Assembly: GCA_964630775.1 (NCBI GenBank)
Contig: CAZVYY010000013.1
Location: 24,403 to 88,402 of the forward strand
DNA from: Anaeroglomus sp964630775
Lineage (GTDB): Bacteria > Planctomycetota > Phycisphaerae > Sedimentisphaerales > Anaerohalosphaeraceae
Direction: 5' to 3'
DNA: 64,000 nt
Position numbers and translations under genes: made by a program. Every line of letters starts with the position of its first letter. The first letter of the stretch is position 1. Positions 54,702 through 63,767 of the stretch are shown piece after piece. Below the pieces are notes generated by a model. That model saw only the letters and a list, made by a program, of their open reading frames with translations, was not told where the DNA came from and searched no databases.

Positions 54702-55242
54702 GATTCATATAATATTCATTGTATCGAGGCGAATCCCCGTAGGTTGGCTCGTGCCGGTCCCAGGGTGAAAGATAAACGCCAAAATCCAGCCCCGCCTCTT
54801 TGCACGCTTCAGACAATTCTCTGACCACATCCCCCTGTCCGTTCTTCCAGGGGCTTTTTTCGACCGAATGGTCGGTGTATTTGCTGGGCCACAGACAGAA
54901 TCCATCATGATGCTTGGCCGTGATAATCACCCTCTTCATCCCGGCATCCTTAAACACTCTGACCCACTGACGGACATCCAATTCTGTCGGATTAAAAACG
55001 GCAGGGTCTTCGGTCCCATCACCCCATTCCCGGTCGGTAAAAGTATTCACAGTAAAATGGGCAAACGCAACATATCCCCGCTGCTGCCATCGCAACTGCC
55101 GGGGATGCGGCAGGACATGCTTTTGGGTGCCGATTTGCGATTCGATTGTCTCCTGGGCCGTATCCGCAGTCACCGCAGAACACCACGGCAAAACAACCCA
55201 TACGGCTGCAATCCAAATCCAGGCCCTTTTATGGTTTCTCAT
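54640..55242 (-). pseudogene. truncated alpha-L-fucosidase (GH29) pseudogene
   Basis: The first about 185 codons encode a signal peptide and the N-terminal half of a GH29 barrel: RGYVAFAHFTVNTFTDREWG, ITAKHHDGFCLWPSKYTDHS and SPWDRHEPTYG, ending at YYMNQLTE. The catalytic Asp region expected next is missing. The frame instead runs into unrelated residues and a stop at 54640. The breakpoint near 54690-54700 joins it out of frame to the CBM9-like remnant. It cannot be an active fucosidase. It follows the sugar transporter gene by 37 nt. Confidence 0.8.
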
Positions 55243-55279
55243 CCTGGCATCCTCAGCATCTTACACCAACACATCCATC

Positions 55280-57079
55280 TTATTTTTTCTTGCTGAAATA
55301 CTGCTCAATCTCTTCGAGGGTCTTGCCCTTGGTCTCGGGCAGGAAGAAAACAGCGGTGATGAAGTAAATCACCGTGCACCCGGCCCAGAACATAAACATC
55401 GCCGCATAGCCGTATTTACCGACCGTCGGCAGAAAGACCGCGGCAATCGATGTCGAGACAAACTGGTTGACCAGCAGCGCGATGCTCATACCGTTGGAAC
55501 GAATCCGCGTCGGCATCAGTTCCGACAGCGCCAGCCAGACGCACACCCCCGGCCCGACGGCAAAGAACGCAATAAATCCCAGCAGGCACAAGGCCACCAG
55601 CCAGCCGTGCGTCGTATCCGGCACCGGCCCGACCAGAACCTTGCTGACCACCAGCGGCGCCGAAGCCGCATCAGCCGGGTTGGCAAACGGATTCAGATGC
55701 AGCGAGCGGAAGAACTTGCCGATGACGCTGTCGGCCTGAACCACACTGGAGCGTGTAATTTCAACCGGCTTGGCCACCGGGTCGTCGGTACGACGGGTCT
55801 GCACCCCGGTAAACGGGCCGTAGGAATAGACAAACGTCGCCTGCATGGGCCGTGTCGGGGGCTGGCCGGTGAGCAATTGACAGCCGGCAGCGTCAAACGT
55901 AAACGACAGGCTCCCGCCTTCCTGATTTTGGGCAACCATCGGTCGGACCACCTCCACATAATCCGTACGGCCTCTCTCGGCTTGATAAAACAGGATCCCC
56001 GCCATCGCAAGGCACAGAATAATCCCTCCGCTGCCCACCGACAGCAGGAACTTCCGTCCCTTGCGATCCACCAGCATCACCGCAACGACCGTCATAATAC
56101 AGTTGAGAATCTTGATACTGACATCGCCGTAATTGGCAACCGAGCCGGGAAGTCCGGCCTGATTGAGAATATTGACCACATACGCAAGAATGGAATTGAC
56201 GCCCGTGGCCTGATTGCACGCCAGAATAATCAGGGCAATCACAAAGGGTATGACATATTTGCGGTTCAGCAGGGAATCTTTTTGACCCACAACTCCTGGC
56301 TTGGCAGGTTGGGATGTTGCGGCCATTTCCTGCAATTCTAACTGGGCCTGGTCCGGGGTACGAGACCGTTTCAAAGCCGTCAATGCTGCATCCGCCTGGC
56401 CTCGCCGGAACAGCCATCGCGGCGACTCGGTCAGCAGCAGTGTGCCTAAGCAAAACAAGATACCCGGCACCAGCGATACCCAGAAAATACTCCGCCAGGC
56501 ACTGTCCTTGGCGGTATTGATCATCTCCACCGCCTGAGCCTTGTCGGCAAGCACGCTCGCCGCGGCAATCACCCCATCGACTTTGTAGGCATAATATAAT
56601 CCAACCAGCGCCGCCAGTACCAGCCCCAACGTCAGCATCCACTGAAATATCCCGGTGCCCTTGCCGCGCTGCCCGGCGGGAAGACACTCCGCCAGATACA
56701 GCGGAATGACCACCCCAATCAGGCCGCCGCTGATGCCCTGAAGCAAACGCCCCGACAGCAGCACGCCATAGCCCTGCGACAGACAAATCGTCGGCACACT
56801 GATCACAAACAGCAGCCCCGACAGGAACATAATCCATTTGCGGCCAAAGACATCGGAGAGCATCCCTGCAAACAGAGAGGATAAAACGCTGCCCAGCAGT
56901 ACGGCAGCCACAATGAAGGACAACTGTTGTGCGTCCAGCCCGGACGTGGCCTCCAGATACGGCAATGCCCCCGCAATAATGCCGACATCGATACCATAAA
57001 GCAATCCCCCCAATCCTGCGATGGTCAGCAGCAGAACACGATAACGCCCCAGCCCGGAAACCGCTTCAGTCGAACTCAT
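55280..57079 (-). CDS. MFS sugar transporter with large periplasmic insertion
   Basis: A 599-residue sugar-porter-family protein, versus about 470 usual. The ATG at 57079 follows CAGGAG; the longer frame is rejected. Motifs: LLYGIDVGIIAGALPYL, DVFGRKWIM, PLYLAECLPAGQRGK, NQATGVNSI, DRKGRKFLL and LPETKGKTLEEIE. Residues about 367-491 form a polar Thr/Pro/Val-rich insertion between predicted TM9 and TM10, on the periplasmic side. The cytoplasmic loop and a 165-195 segment are also lengthened. The substrate is probably a hexose or pentose; context suggests a fucosidase product. Confidence 0.88.
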   Translation of the reverse strand: MSSTEAVSGLGRYRVLLLTIAGLGGLLYGIDVGIIAGALPYLEATSGLDAQQLSFIVAAVLLGSVLSSLFAGMLSDVFGRKWIMFLSGLLFVISVPTICLSQGYGVLLSGRLLQGISGGLIGVVIPLYLAECLPAGQRGKGTGIFQWMLTLGLVLAALVGLYYAYKVDGVIAAASVLADKAQAVEMINTAKDSAWRSIFWVSLVPGILFCLGTLLLTESPRWLFRRGQADAALTALKRSRTPDQAQLELQEMAATSQPAKPGVVGQKDSLLNRKYVIPFVIALIILACNQATGVNSILAYVVNILNQAGLPGSVANYGDVSIKILNCIMTVVAVMLVDRKGRKFLLSVGSGGIILCLAMAGILFYQAERGRTDYVEVVRPMVAQNQEGGSLSFTFDAAGCQLLTGQPPTRPMQATFVYSYGPFTGVQTRRTDDPVAKPVEITRSSVVQADSVIGKFFRSLHLNPFANPADAASAPLVVSKVLVGPVPDTTHGWLVALCLLGFIAFFAVGPGVCVWLALSELMPTRIRSNGMSIALLVNQFVSTSIAAVFLPTVGKYGYAAMFMFWAGCTVIYFITAVFFLPETKGKTLEEIEQYFSKKK

Positions 57080-57308
57080 AAGTACTCCTGTTTTCACTGT
57101 GTTCCAGATGATGTTCTTACACTTCCCTCCTTTTACAGGCCCGGATATCATAAGTCAAGGCTAACCTCATGGAATCCACAATGACATCCTTAGATTGTCG
57201 GTTGTTGGCTTTGCATCAAAACTGTCATGTCAAACAACTTTTTTTGCTGTATTGCTCGCTATTTTGAGATATAGTAGTCCCTTGGATTTTCAAGATGAAA
57301 GGGTTCTT

Positions 57309-58496
57309 ATGCGATACACAGTAACCTTTATAAGGTATTTATGTATAACTTTTGTCGCATTCAGTTCTCTTGCTCTCGGCGCCCCACCCACCCCGGCCGA
57401 TTCAGGAATCACCGTTCGACCCGGCTTTTCCCTGACTGTTGCCATCGACAACCTCGAACGCCCGCGATTTATGGAAGTCTCCCCGGACGGCACACTGTTT
57501 GTCTCCTTTCCGCACCTGGGGCAAATCAAATCCTGCAAAGACCTTGACCGGGACGGCTCCTACGAAAGCCTCGAAACTTTTGTCGAAAACCACCCCACCA
57601 TACACGGCCTGGTCTGGCATGACGGATGGCTGTGGTTTACCGAGTCCGGGGCCATTTTCCGTGCCAAAGATGACAACAACAACGGCAGGGCCGATACCGA
57701 AGAAACCGTCATTCCGGCCGGTCAATTGCCCAAAGGCGGCGGGCACTGGTGGCGCTCCCTCCTCATCCATAATCAGCGGCTCTACACCAGCATCGGCGAC
57801 AGCGGCAATATCAATGATGAAACCTCCACCGAACGCCAGAAGATATGGTCGTTCAAGCTGGACGGTACCGACAAGCAGCTCTTTTGCACCGGCATCCGCA
57901 ATACCGAAAAATTAGTCGCCCGCCCCGGCACGGATGAAATCTGGGGCATGGACCACGGCAGTGACCGCTACGGCAAGTTTCTGGAAGATAAAGACAAATC
58001 CGCAGGCCAGCCGATTACCGACCTGAATCCGCCCTGCGAGATGAATCATTATATTCAGGATGGCTTTTACGGGCACCCCTTTGTCGTGGGCAATCGCCTG
58101 GTCCGCTATGAATTCATGGACAGGCCCGATATCGTCAAACTGGCCGCCAAAACCATCCCCCCCGCCTGGGCCGCCGGCGGCCACTGGGCACCCAATGCGA
58201 TGGAATTCTACACCGGCTCTCAATTCCCGAAAGAGTATCTGGGCGATGCCTTGGTCGCCTATCACGGCTCATGGAACAGCAGCATCAAGGTCGGCTATTG
58301 TGTGACCCGCGTGCTGTTCGACGCCGGCAAGCCCTATGGCGAACTGAAGATTGTGGACTTTCTTGCCAGGGATGGCAATGTCCTGGGCCGGCCGGTCGAT
58401 GTGGTTAATACTCCCGATGGCTCGATCCTTATCAGCGATGACCACGGCGGCAAGATTTACAGACTGTCTTATCAACCTCACAACGAGAAGAAATGA
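57309..58496 (+). CDS. secreted sugar dehydrogenase-like beta-propeller protein
   Basis: A 395-residue protein with a signal peptide (about 1-24); the ATG at 57309 follows AAAGGG. The body matches the six-bladed glucose/sorbosone dehydrogenase (GSDH) fold: RPRFMEVSPDGTLFVS, GGGHWWRSLLIHNQRLYTSIGD, IWGMDHGSDR and DGSILISDDHGGKIYRLSY. Enzymes of this fold use PQQ. The linked cytochrome c gene overlaps by 4 bp and would accept electrons. The substrate is unknown. Confidence 0.85.
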   Translation: MRYTVTFIRYLCITFVAFSSLALGAPPTPADSGITVRPGFSLTVAIDNLERPRFMEVSPDGTLFVSFPHLGQIKSCKDLDRDGSYESLETFVENHPTIHGLVWHDGWLWFTESGAIFRAKDDNNNGRADTEETVIPAGQLPKGGGHWWRSLLIHNQRLYTSIGDSGNINDETSTERQKIWSFKLDGTDKQLFCTGIRNTEKLVARPGTDEIWGMDHGSDRYGKFLEDKDKSAGQPITDLNPPCEMNHYIQDGFYGHPFVVGNRLVRYEFMDRPDIVKLAAKTIPPAWAAGGHWAPNAMEFYTGSQFPKEYLGDALVAYHGSWNSSIKVGYCVTRVLFDAGKPYGELKIVDFLARDGNVLGRPVDVVNTPDGSILISDDHGGKIYRLSYQPHNEKK

Positions 58497-59050
58497 TGAA
58501 ACTTCAATCCTGTCTTATATTACTTCTGGCCGCCGGTTTGTTTGCACTATCGGGCTGTGAACCCAAAACCATCCCTGCCGCCGCCGCACCGTCTGTATTG
58601 ATGATTCCCGTTTTGCATATTACGCTGGGACCAGTCAGCACCTTTGAGCAATCCTGCGCTCGATGCCATGGCCCGCAGGGCAGTTTTTACGGCGAAGCCT
58701 TTGCCAACTTATCCGACACCCAATTGCATGAGTTCATCAAAGAAATGATGGAAGGCCCGGCCGGTCTGCATCCTACCGAAGAAGATATTGCAGCCATGAC
58801 CGCTTATCATCAGGCATTGGCGGCAAAAAAGCCTTATCTTGTTATCCTGGCTTATGTTGAAGAAAACGGATACCGCCTCAGCGGACAGGCCTCGCTGCAA
58901 AGCAATCTAATCATTCAAACCGCCGCAGACAAGGTGCAGGCAGCCCCCGATTCCAGCGGCAACTGGTCGGTTCAACTGCAAAGCCCGCCCCAAAGCATTC
59001 TCGTTCAAAAAGGCGATGCTCAGACCTTCATGGATTTCAGGAAACCATAG
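58493..59050 (+). CDS. c-type cytochrome lipoprotein
   Basis: A 185-residue lipoprotein; the signal ends in the lipobox ALSGC. A single heme-binding CARCH motif lies near residue 55, and a candidate distal Met is in EEMMEGPAG-like sequence (EMMEGPAG). The C-terminal about 80 residues form a beta-rich extension. It overlaps the dehydrogenase stop (ATGA), so it is probably its electron acceptor. It is convergent with lgt. Confidence 0.82.
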   Translation: MMKLQSCLILLLAAGLFALSGCEPKTIPAAAAPSVLMIPVLHITLGPVSTFEQSCARCHGPQGSFYGEAFANLSDTQLHEFIKEMMEGPAGLHPTEEDIAAMTAYHQALAAKKPYLVILAYVEENGYRLSGQASLQSNLIIQTAADKVQAAPDSSGNWSVQLQSPPQSILVQKGDAQTFMDFRKP

Positions 59051-59057
59051 AAGGCAA

Positions 59058-60056
59058 TTATTTCTTTTTAAAGGTTGTATCGATCCGCGGGGCCTTCAGC
59101 AGGACAAACATCGTAATGCCCACGCCCAGCAGAATCAGATAAATGCTGATATTTTGCGAGACCGTGCCGCCTTTATAGAGCGTCCACCAGGCATATTCGA
59201 AGGGATTATCATCCCGCAAATTTTCAACCCACAGCCGCAGAATGCCGTAAATCCACATCACCGTCGCCATCGTCAGGCCCGGACGACGCGAGGCCCGGAA
59301 CCGCCAGAACAGAAACATCAGCCCCGCCAGCGTAAAAGCATACCCGCTTTCAATCAGTTGCGTCGGGTACACCTTCAGACAGCGATACGGCCCGGCCACC
59401 AGCTCTTTCTGCGAATCGGTCAGCATCTTATAGGGTTTCAATGCAGCCTCGTATTTCTCATCGGGTCTGGCGGGAATCCACGATTGCTTATCCGTACTCA
59501 GCCAGCCGAAGAAATCATCATCGATTTTCAGCAAGGGTTCTGTACGATTCCGTGCCGGATCGGGACGCGCCTGGCTGTTATAGGCCAGCGAATCATAAGG
59601 AAAGCGAATCCCGATGGGGCTGTCGGTCACTTTGCCGTAGCAGCATCCGTTCAGCAGGCAGCCAATCCGGCCAAATCCCGACCCGATCATCAGGCCGACT
59701 GCCAGAATATCCAGACACATCCTCAGCGGCATTTTCATCTTCCACAGATAAATCAGCAACACCGCCCCGGCAAAAATCACGCCCCCGAGAAATTCAAACC
59801 CCGACCCGGAAAAAATCGAAGCGAGGTTGCCCCTGAACTGGTCGTAATGATGAACAACATAAAACAGCTTGGAACCCACCAGCCCGGAAATCAGGGCATA
59901 CAATCCCGCATTGCCGATGACCTCGCCGTCCAGTCCCACCCGACGTGCCATCCGGCGCATCACCCACAACGCGGTCAAAAAACCAATGACCATCATCGTA
60001 CCGTAACTCTGGATGGTCAGGTGAATAAAGGGAATTTCGAACAACTTGGGATGCAT
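59058..60056 (-). CDS. lgt: prolipoprotein diacylglyceryl transferase with insertion
   Basis: A 332-residue Lgt, the inner-membrane enzyme that adds diacylglycerol to lipobox cysteines. The signature GRIGCLLNGCCYG is at 129-141, with several membrane helices around it, and RLWVENLRDDN near the end. Residues about 154-228 form a hydrophilic insertion (PYDSLAYNSQARPDPARNR...) before YPTQLIES, where most Lgt have 15-20 residues. It would process the two lipoproteins in this window. panD follows on the same strand upstream by 9 nt. Confidence 0.95.
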   Translation of the reverse strand: MHPKLFEIPFIHLTIQSYGTMMVIGFLTALWVMRRMARRVGLDGEVIGNAGLYALISGLVGSKLFYVVHHYDQFRGNLASIFSGSGFEFLGGVIFAGAVLLIYLWKMKMPLRMCLDILAVGLMIGSGFGRIGCLLNGCCYGKVTDSPIGIRFPYDSLAYNSQARPDPARNRTEPLLKIDDDFFGWLSTDKQSWIPARPDEKYEAALKPYKMLTDSQKELVAGPYRCLKVYPTQLIESGYAFTLAGLMFLFWRFRASRRPGLTMATVMWIYGILRLWVENLRDDNPFEYAWWTLYKGGTVSQNISIYLILLGVGITMFVLLKAPRIDTTFKKK

Positions 60057-60065
60057 CGGGGCAGT

Positions 60066-60422
60066 TTACTTGAGCAGTTTAAAGTGATTGTTTTCGTCGC
60101 ACGCCAGGACACAGGGCTTGTGGACCTTGAGCTCATCCGGCGTCATATAGGCGAAATTCATGATAATCACGATATCGCCGGGGTCAAACAGCTTGGCCGC
60201 CGCTCCCAGTACCGTAATTTCCCGGCTGCCCGCCGGCGCGGGAACCACGTACGTCTCGACCCGCTGGCCGTTGGTTACGTTGGCAACCAGCACTTCCTCA
60301 TAGACGGCAATATTCGCCGCCTTGAGCATATCCGAGTCAATCGCGATGGAACCGGGGTAGTCAACCTTGGTCGCCGTAACCCGTCCGCGATGAATCTTGC
60401 CTTTCAGAGCCTTTAAAAACAT
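60066..60422 (-). CDS. panD: aspartate 1-decarboxylase
   Basis: A 118-residue pyruvoyl enzyme making beta-alanine for pantothenate. The self-cleavage site is Gly24-Ser25 in DYPGSIAIDS, which yields the pyruvoyl group on Ser25. IIMNFAYM is the conserved C-terminal strand. It lies 50 nt downstream of panC, with which it feeds the same product. Confidence 0.96.
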   Translation of the reverse strand: MFLKALKGKIHRGRVTATKVDYPGSIAIDSDMLKAANIAVYEEVLVANVTNGQRVETYVVPAPAGSREITVLGAAAKLFDPGDIVIIMNFAYMTPDELKVHKPCVLACDENNHFKLLK

Positions 60423-60472
60423 CGGCTTAAATCCTTATTTCAAGTCTTATTTATCTAAAATCGTTGGGTATA

Positions 60473-61336
60473 TTATAACTGAAACCGAATAGGGTTCAAG
60501 AAGATTAACATATTATCAATCAGCCGGGCCGGACCGACGCGACAGGCGATTGCAACCAGGGCATCCCGGTCAATCACCTGCAGCGATTGCAGGCTTTTGG
60601 CATCGACAATCGAAATATAATCCGGCGTCCCCCCTGCCGCGGTCAAAATCCCTGCCATCTGCTCTGTTAAATCCGAAACCGAGACAATGCCTTTTTCGAC
60701 CTGCTGCTTGCACAGGCACAGGGCCTGATACAGGCACACCGCCCGCCGGCGGTCATCCGCCGAAAGATAGCGATTGCGGCTGCTCATGGCAAGGCCATCC
60801 GCCTCACGAATGATGGGACAAACCTTAATCTGCATCGGAAAGTTCAGGTCGTTTACCATCCGGCACAGCACCGCCGCCTGCTGGGCATCCTTCTGTCCGA
60901 AATAAGCAATATCCGGCAGCACAATATGAAACAGCTTCGTGCACACCGTCGTCACCCCGCGAAAATGCCCCGGACGGCTGGCCCCGCAAAGTCCTTCGCT
61001 CAGTTTTTCCACATCCACCCACGACACGTTTTTTTCGGGGTACATCTCTTCAACCGCCGGAGCAAAGATACAATCGGCCCCCATCGCCGCACAAAGCGTT
61101 GTATCGTCCTCCAGCGTCCGGGGATATTTGCTGAAATCCTCCGTCGGCCCAAACTGGGTCGGATTCACAAAGATGCTGACGACCACATACCCGCATTCGG
61201 AGCGGGCCTTTTGCACCAGCGAACCATGCCCGGCATGCAGCGCCCCCATCGTCGGCACAAATCCGATGGTTTTGCCGGCCTTGCGTGCGGCAGCCACCGC
61301 CGCCCGAACCTCATTTATTGTGTGGACCACGTGCAT
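60473..61336 (-). CDS. panC: pantothenate synthetase
   Basis: A 287-residue enzyme that joins pantoate and beta-alanine using ATP. The HIGH-like motif is GFVPTMGALHAGHGSLV; the pantoate region FVNPTQFGPTEDFSKYPR and the KMSKS-like MSSRNRYLS are present. The 5' end overlaps the folK-kinase fusion gene by 22 bp. panB is not in the window. Confidence 0.96.
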   Translation of the reverse strand: MHVVHTINEVRAAVAAARKAGKTIGFVPTMGALHAGHGSLVQKARSECGYVVVSIFVNPTQFGPTEDFSKYPRTLEDDTTLCAAMGADCIFAPAVEEMYPEKNVSWVDVEKLSEGLCGASRPGHFRGVTTVCTKLFHIVLPDIAYFGQKDAQQAAVLCRMVNDLNFPMQIKVCPIIREADGLAMSSRNRYLSADDRRRAVCLYQALCLCKQQVEKGIVSVSDLTEQMAGILTAAGGTPDYISIVDAKSLQSLQVIDRDALVAIACRVGPARLIDNMLIFLNPIRFQL

Positions 61337-62430
61337 CTGTCTTTTTCCTCATGTGTAACATACCAGCTTATCTCGCGGGCCAGTGTCTCGACCTGCTCGG
61401 GCAGTCGGCATTCTTCGGCACGAACACGAATCACCGGACAGGCCGTCCACCGCTCGAACAATTCATTATACCATCGTTCCAGATTCGCCAGAAACTCCGG
61501 CTGAATGCCCTGCTCAAACGGCCGGTGCCGCTGATGAATCCGCTGCAGACAATGTTCAACCGTATCTTCCAGATAAATCACTGCCGTCGGGGCCGTCGCC
61601 TTTTTATGCTGCTCCGGATAAATCATCTCATACTCGGCCAGCATCTCCGGCGCCAGCCAGCTTCGGGCGTAAATCAAGGCCTTCTCAAACACATAATCAT
61701 TGACATAAATCTTTCCGCCATGAAGCGACTCAGGAGAAAGCTGGCGGACACTGCTGCCCAGAAAATACAATTCCGAATCCAGCGCCAGTTCCGTATGGCC
61801 CGCATAGACCTCCGCCAGATAAGGATTTTTATCAAATTCCTCATAAATCGCCTGCCCCGCCAGGGCATTGGCCAGCCCGCGCGTCAATGTCGTCTTGCCC
61901 ACGCCAATCAGTCCTGCAATGGAAATCAATCGCGGCTTATCCGGACGGACAAAATAATTCTGCCCGTTGAGCCGACCCGCAAGCGTTTGCATATCCCGCC
62001 TCAAAACCGGATGCACCCGCTCCGGGCAAAGCTCCGCCAGCCCCGCCAGCACAAAGCTGCGAAAGTGAAGCTGTCGATGCGGCACCGTCAGCAATGGTTC
62101 ACAAACAACCTGCTCCCCATACAGCAGCAAATCCAGATCCACCGTCCGAGGCCCCCATTTTTCCGCCCGCACCCGCCCAAGCCGCAGCTCAATGTCCTGC
62201 ATGGCCTTGAGCAGCCCCTCGGGCGTTAAAGAAGTCTCAATCTCAGCCACTGTATTCAGATAATCCCTACCGCCCGCATCCCCCAAAGCCCGAGTCTCGA
62301 TAACCCGGCTCTGCCGACACAGCCGACAGCCCGGCACCCCAGCGAGCATCTCCGCCGCCGACTGAATAAACAAGCGACGGTCCCCTTCGTTGGAACCCAG
62401 CCCAATGTATGCGATTGTTGAATTCATCAT
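61315..62430 (-). CDS. FolK-deoxynucleoside kinase fusion
   Basis: A 371-residue bifunctional protein. Residues about 5-160 are HPPK (FolK): YIGLGSNEGDRR, WGPRTVDLDLLLYG and VPHRQLHFRSFVLAGLAEL; this domain pyrophosphorylates the folate precursor. Residues about 165-365 are a deoxynucleoside kinase: P-loop GLIGVGKTTLTRGLA, EEFDKNPYL, and the LID motif IHQRHRPFEQGI. Thus folate synthesis and nucleotide salvage are joined in one chain. The coding frame is continuous with no internal stop or start needed. It overlaps panC. Confidence 0.9.
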   Translation of the reverse strand: MMNSTIAYIGLGSNEGDRRLFIQSAAEMLAGVPGCRLCRQSRVIETRALGDAGGRDYLNTVAEIETSLTPEGLLKAMQDIELRLGRVRAEKWGPRTVDLDLLLYGEQVVCEPLLTVPHRQLHFRSFVLAGLAELCPERVHPVLRRDMQTLAGRLNGQNYFVRPDKPRLISIAGLIGVGKTTLTRGLANALAGQAIYEEFDKNPYLAEVYAGHTELALDSELYFLGSSVRQLSPESLHGGKIYVNDYVFEKALIYARSWLAPEMLAEYEMIYPEQHKKATAPTAVIYLEDTVEHCLQRIHQRHRPFEQGIQPEFLANLERWYNELFERWTACPVIRVRAEECRLPEQVETLAREISWYVTHEEKDRCTWSTQ

Positions 62431-62440
62431 GTTTTTCAGG

Positions 62441-62515
62441 AACCACAGGTTACACCGATTTCACAGAACACTCTATACCATAAATAAATCCGTGTAATCT
62501 GCGAAATCTGTGGTT
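62441..62515. repeat. inverted dispersed repeat, copy B
   Basis: AACCACAG (62441-62448) and CTGTGGTT (62508-62515) bound 75 bp with further GATTTCAC / AATCTGCGAAAT matches. It is related to copy A at 36772 and fills the dapL-folK gap. Confidence 0.65.
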
Positions 62516-62540
62516 TTCTTTTTTGCACCCGGTGCTTGTC

Positions 62541-63767
62541 TTAGAGATTGGCGATCCGCTCCATCGCCTCTTTGACCTTCTCAGGCTGGTTGAAGGCACT
62601 CAGCCGCAGATAGCCTTCACCCGCGGAACCAAACCCGGCCCCCGGCGTTCCGACCACATTGGCCTTGTTCAGCAGCATGTCAAAGAATTCCCACGAGCCG
62701 ACGCCCTGCGGAGTCCTGACCCAGACATACGGCGCATTCCGACCGCCAAACACGGTATAGCCCATCTTCGTCAGCGAATCCACCATCATCGCGGCGTTGG
62801 ACATATACAGGTCGATAATCTTGCGAACCTGCTGCTTGCCCTGCGGCGAATAAACAGCCGCCGTCCCAAATTGCGTCACATAGCTGACGCCGTTGAATTT
62901 CGTGCAGTGCCGCCGATTCCAGATAGGCGCCACGTCAACCGCCTTGCCGTCTTTGGTATAGGCCTTCAATTGCTTGGGCACAACCGTAAAAGCACAGCGA
63001 ACGCCGGTAAAGCCGGCCGTCTTGGAATAGCTGCGAAATTCAATGGCCACCTCTTTGGCGCCTTCGATTTCATAAATCGTGTGCGGAATCGACGCATCGC
63101 GGATGAACGCCTCATACGCCGCATCGAACAGAATCAGGGCCTTGTTCTGCCGGGCGTAATCCACCCAGACCTTCAACTGCTCTTTGGTCGCCACGGCCCC
63201 GGTCGGATTATTCGGATAGCACAGGTAGATAATATCCACTTTCTGTTTGGGCAAGGCCGGCACAAAGTTATTCTCGGCAGTACAGGGAAGATAGACAATC
63301 CCGGCATACCGCCCGCTGGCGTCGCAGTCACCCGTCCGCCCGGCCATCACATTGGTATCTACATATACCGGATATACAGGGTCTGTTACCGCAATGACAT
63401 TATCCAGACCGAAGATTTCCTGAATATTGCCGGTATCGCACTTGGCCCCGTCGCTGACAAAGATTTCATCGGGATCGATACTCACGCCGCGGGAGGCATA
63501 ATCATTGTCGGCGATGGTCTTCCGCAGGAAATCATAGCCCTGCTCCGGCCCATAGCCATGAAATGTCTCGCGTTTGCCCATCTGGTCCACCGCTTCATGC
63601 ATCGCCTTGATGACCGCTTCCGGCAGCGGCTCGGTCACATCGCCGATACCCAGGCGAATGATGCGGGCCGACGGGTTGGCCTTGGCAAAAGCGGCCACAC
63701 GACGTCCGATTTCAGGGAATAAATATCCGGCCTTCAGTTTCAGAAAGTTCTCATTGACGGTAATCAT
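62541..63767 (-). CDS. dapL: LL-diaminopimelate aminotransferase
   Basis: A 408-residue fold-type I aminotransferase that makes LL-DAP directly from tetrahydrodipicolinate, bypassing the acylase steps. The ATG at 63767 follows AAGGA and is chosen over the TTG at 63773. Diagnostic stretches: YLFPEIGRR near the start, DVTEPLPEAV, CYPNNPTGA and the PLP Lys in SYSKTAGFTG. DapL occurs in plants, chlamydiae, spirochetes and planctomycetes, which fits the proposed host. Confidence 0.95.
   Translation of the reverse strand: MITVNENFLKLKAGYLFPEIGRRVAAFAKANPSARIIRLGIGDVTEPLPEAVIKAMHEAVDQMGKRETFHGYGPEQGYDFLRKTIADNDYASRGVSIDPDEIFVSDGAKCDTGNIQEIFGLDNVIAVTDPVYPVYVDTNVMAGRTGDCDASGRYAGIVYLPCTAENNFVPALPKQKVDIIYLCYPNNPTGAVATKEQLKVWVDYARQNKALILFDAAYEAFIRDASIPHTIYEIEGAKEVAIEFRSYSKTAGFTGVRCAFTVVPKQLKAYTKDGKAVDVAPIWNRRHCTKFNGVSYVTQFGTAAVYSPQGKQQVRKIIDLYMSNAAMMVDSLTKMGYTVFGGRNAPYVWVRTPQGVGSWEFFDMLLNKANVVGTPGAGFGSAGEGYLRLSAFNQPEKVKEAMERIANL

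Noticed and set aside
55893..56837. 314-codon frame overlapping the MFS transporter on the same strand
   Set aside because: Out-of-frame shadow; the transporter frame has intact membrane segments and motifs.
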